Assembly (NCBI GenBank): GCA_022794295.1
Contig: JAAWEO010000096.1
Coordinates: forward strand, 1-7,531
DNA from: Angelakisella sp.
GTDB lineage: Bacteria > Bacillota > Clostridia > Oscillospirales > Ruminococcaceae
DNA length: 7,531 bases
Reading direction: 5' to 3'
Positions 6,047 to 7,531 of the stretch are shown here, in pieces. The position numbers and the translations under genes were made by a program. The notes below the pieces were generated by a model. It saw only the letters and a program-made list of their open reading frames with translations. It had not been told where the DNA came from and did no database searches. How positions within the stretch are numbered: position 1 is the stretch's first letter; each line of letters starts with the position of its first letter.

Positions 6047-7340
6047 GCTGTTCCCCCAAGGGAGAAGTCCCCGGGGGCCGGAGGCTTTTTCGGCCAAACA
6101 GATGGAGCTTTTGACCTGGTGGACCCCCTGGAGCCCGTGGAGAGACCGGGACGCGGTGATCTGCCACGGGGCGGTGCGCAGCGGCAAGACCTTTTGCATG
6201 GGGCTGTCCTTTGTGTCGTGGGCCATGGCGGAAAAGGAGGGGGAGAGCTTTGCCATCTGCGGGAAGACCCGGGGCGGGGTGGAGCGGAACCTCCTTGTGC
6301 CCCTGGTGCCCCAGCTGGAGAGGCTGGGCTTCCGGTGCCGCCTTCAGCGAGGCCGCGGGCTTTTGGAGATCAGCCGCGGGGGGAGGAAGAATCGCTTCTG
6401 GCTGTTCGGGGGGCGGGACGAGGGGGCAGGGGCCCTGATCCAGGGGGTGACCCTGGCGGGGGTGCTGCTGGACGAGGCGGCGCTGATGCCCCGTTCCTTT
6501 GTGGAGCAGGCGGTGGCCCGGTGCAGTGTAGAGGGCTCCCGGCTGTGGTTCAACTGCAACCCGGAGCATCCGGGACACTGGCTGTACCGGGAGTGGATCC
6601 TGGGGGCGGAGAAGAAAAACGCCCTGGTGCTCCACTTCCGGATGGAGGACAACCCATCCCTTTCCCCGGGGATGCTGGAGCGGTACAAGCGGCTGTACAC
6701 AGGCCCCTTTTACCGGCGGTATGTGTTGGGGGAATGGGCGGCGGCCTCCGGGGCGGTGTACCCCTTTTTCAACCCGGGGGAGCATGTTGCGGCAGAGGCG
6801 CCCCAGGGGCTGGGGGAATGGTACATCTCCTGCGACTACGGGACGGTGAACCCGTGTTCCATGGGGCTGTGGGGGCGGCAGGGGGAGACCTGGTACCGTG
6901 TGGCGGAGTACTACCACGACAGCCGCAGGACGGGGGTACAGCACACCGACGAGGAATACTATGCCGCCCTGGAGGGGCTGGCGGGTGGGCGGGTGCTGCG
7001 GGGGGTCATTGTAGATCCATCGGCGGCCAGCTTTTTGGAGTGTATTCGAAGGAAGGGGCGGTACCGGGCGATCCCGGCGGTGAACCAGGTGATGGATGGC
7101 ATCCGGCGGGTGAGCGAGGAGCTCCGGGCGGGGCGGCTGATGATTGGGGCTGGATGCGGGGACACCATACGGGAGTTTGGGTTATACCGGTGGGCGGAGG
7201 GAAAGGAGCGGGACCAGCCGGTCAAGGAGAATGACCACGCCATGGACGAGATCCGGTATTTTGTTTCGACGGTAGTTTACCGTGGGAGGGGGGGAGGATT
7301 TTCGGTCCGCTCCGCTTCGCGGCGGCCTGATGGCCGCTGA
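6024..7340 (+). CDS. Phage terminase large subunit, PBSX type
   Basis: A 438-residue packaging motor with ATPase and nuclease halves, which pumps phage DNA into the prohead and cuts it. ATPase half: Walker A GAVRSGKT (49-56), Walker B GVLLDEA with D150/E151, and the FNCNP coupling motif (176-180). The segment DNPSLSPGMLERYKRLYTGPFYRRYVLGEWAAASGAVYPFF (209-249) is typical of the PBSX/Terminase_3 group. Nuclease half (RNase H-like): CDYGTVNPCSMGLW with D271, VIVDPSAASF with D331, and NDHAMDEIRYF with D404/D408. All catalytic motifs are present, so the protein is probably functional. Its start overlaps the small-subunit gene by 23 bases, with GGAGG at 6010-6014 and 9-base spacing, indicating translational coupling. 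The last residues (GGGFSVRSASRRPDGR) are low-complexity and encoded in hairpin-forming DNA, so the natural C-terminus may have been altered. Confidence 0.94.
   Translation: MAQKQRAELFPQGRSPRGPEAFSAKQMELLTWWTPWSPWRDRDAVICHGAVRSGKTFCMGLSFVSWAMAEKEGESFAICGKTRGGVERNLLVPLVPQLERLGFRCRLQRGRGLLEISRGGRKNRFWLFGGRDEGAGALIQGVTLAGVLLDEAALMPRSFVEQAVARCSVEGSRLWFNCNPEHPGHWLYREWILGAEKKNALVLHFRMEDNPSLSPGMLERYKRLYTGPFYRRYVLGEWAAASGAVYPFFNPGEHVAAEAPQGLGEWYISCDYGTVNPCSMGLWGRQGETWYRVAEYYHDSRRTGVQHTDEEYYAALEGLAGGRVLRGVIVDPSAASFLECIRRKGRYRAIPAVNQVMDGIRRVSEELRAGRLMIGAGCGDTIREFGLYRWAEGKERDQPVKENDHAMDEIRYFVSTVVYRGRGGGFSVRSASRRPDGR
7312..7337. repeat. Overlapping hairpins at the terminase 3' end
   Basis: CCGC-TTC-GCGG (7312-7322) and GCGGCC-TGAT-GGCCGC (7322-7337) share a base and can form alternative stems across the last codons of the terminase gene. 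No T-tract follows, so this is not an intrinsic terminator. It may belong to the structured region that continues to the window end. Confidence 0.5.
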
Positions 7341-7531
7341 CAGACCCTACCCGGCGCTGCGCGCCTTGACGGTGTGCAGGGGCTTGGTGGGTGCCTGGAG
7401 TCATAACGAGTACAGGGCAAAACGATTCCCCTGCCTTTGACGGACTGGGGCGGGCGAGGTTTCTGCCGGCGCAGCACCATACCCGAAGCCCAACGCCCAG
7501 TACCGGGTAGCCTTTCTGTCACCGGACATCA
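7341..7531 (+). ncRNA. Candidate structured RNA / left end of an inserted element
   Basis: No credible coding frame exists here, although a portal gene is expected after a terminase. Instead several stems follow one another. GGCGC-TGC-GCGCC lies at 7353-7365. GCAGGGG (7376-7382) pairs with CCCCTGC (7428-7434) and encloses TGCCTG (7392-7397) against CAGGGCA (7413-7419). A long bulged stem has CGG, ACTGGG, CG and GGC (7441-7455) pairing with GCC, CG, CCCAGT and CCG (7488-7505), topped by GGT..CTGC-CGGC-GCAG..ACC (7458-7478). GTGTG at 7372-7376 fits the GUGYG 5' end of group II introns, whose domain I would be a long noncoding structured region like this. An IscB-type omega RNA or another large phage RNA is an alternative. 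It is cut by the window edge and its family is not identified. Confidence 0.45.

Noticed and set aside
3890..6256. 788-codon open frame on the - strand opposite glpK and the small terminase
   Set aside because: It runs through two intrinsic terminators and several genes. Proline-rich and featureless; a codon-bias artefact.
5820..6944. 374-codon open frame on the - strand opposite the terminase
   Set aside because: Low-complexity Pro/His/Arg content; the + strand carries all terminase motifs.
6119..7234. 371-codon + strand frame inside the terminase gene
   Set aside because: Gly/Ala-rich out-of-frame translation of the terminase, no start signal.
7277..7522. 81-codon - strand frame across the structured region
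   Set aside because: Arg/Pro-rich, no ribosome site, and it lies over the hairpins that explain the sequence better.
1..7531. CRISPR arrays, tRNA and rRNA genes
   Set aside because: No regularly spaced repeats and no tRNA- or rRNA-like segments were seen on either strand.

Overview
The window looks like chromosomal DNA from a GC-rich gut-type Clostridia, probably Oscillospiraceae-like (Flavonifractor/Lawsonibacter style). The reasons are strong Shine-Dalgarno sites, G/C-ending codons, the mix of gene families, and a phage packaging module of the type common in that group. This is inference from protein character; no taxonomic marker gene is present. All five genes are on the + strand.

Positions 1-620 hold the 3' part of a family 2 glycosyltransferase whose start lies outside the window. 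Fifteen bases later (636-1628) is an AraC-type regulator with an N-terminal PocR sensory domain. An AT-rich 265-base gap follows, with a perfect 23-base palindrome and four copies of an AGACAA-like element. Next (1894-3780) is a membrane protein with an extracytoplasmic alpha/beta-hydrolase domain joined to about eight transmembrane helices. After a 127-base gap with two inverted repeats comes a complete glycerol kinase, glpK (3908-5404). PocR domains are thought to sense small diols or related compounds, the hydrolase could release glycerol or another alcohol from an ester outside the cell, and GlpK would phosphorylate glycerol inside. A small glycerol-ester scavenging unit is therefore a reasonable but unproven reading.

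A very strong hairpin (5464-5516) and a second terminator (5545-5572) close the metabolic part. A new transcription unit then starts: a candidate extended -10 element, a GCACAA inverted/direct repeat, a probable terminase small subunit (5690-6046), and an intact PBSX-type terminase large subunit (6024-7340) overlapping it by 23 bases. This is the packaging start of a prophage or phage-derived element. No integrase, repressor or other lysogeny gene lies between it and glpK.

The last 191 bases (7341-7531) do not hold the portal gene expected there. They hold a dense series of nested hairpins with no credible reading frame, and contain GTGTG at 7372, which fits the 5' end consensus of group II introns. 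The best reading is a structured RNA at the left end of an inserted element, cut off by the window edge. This is the least explained part of the window.
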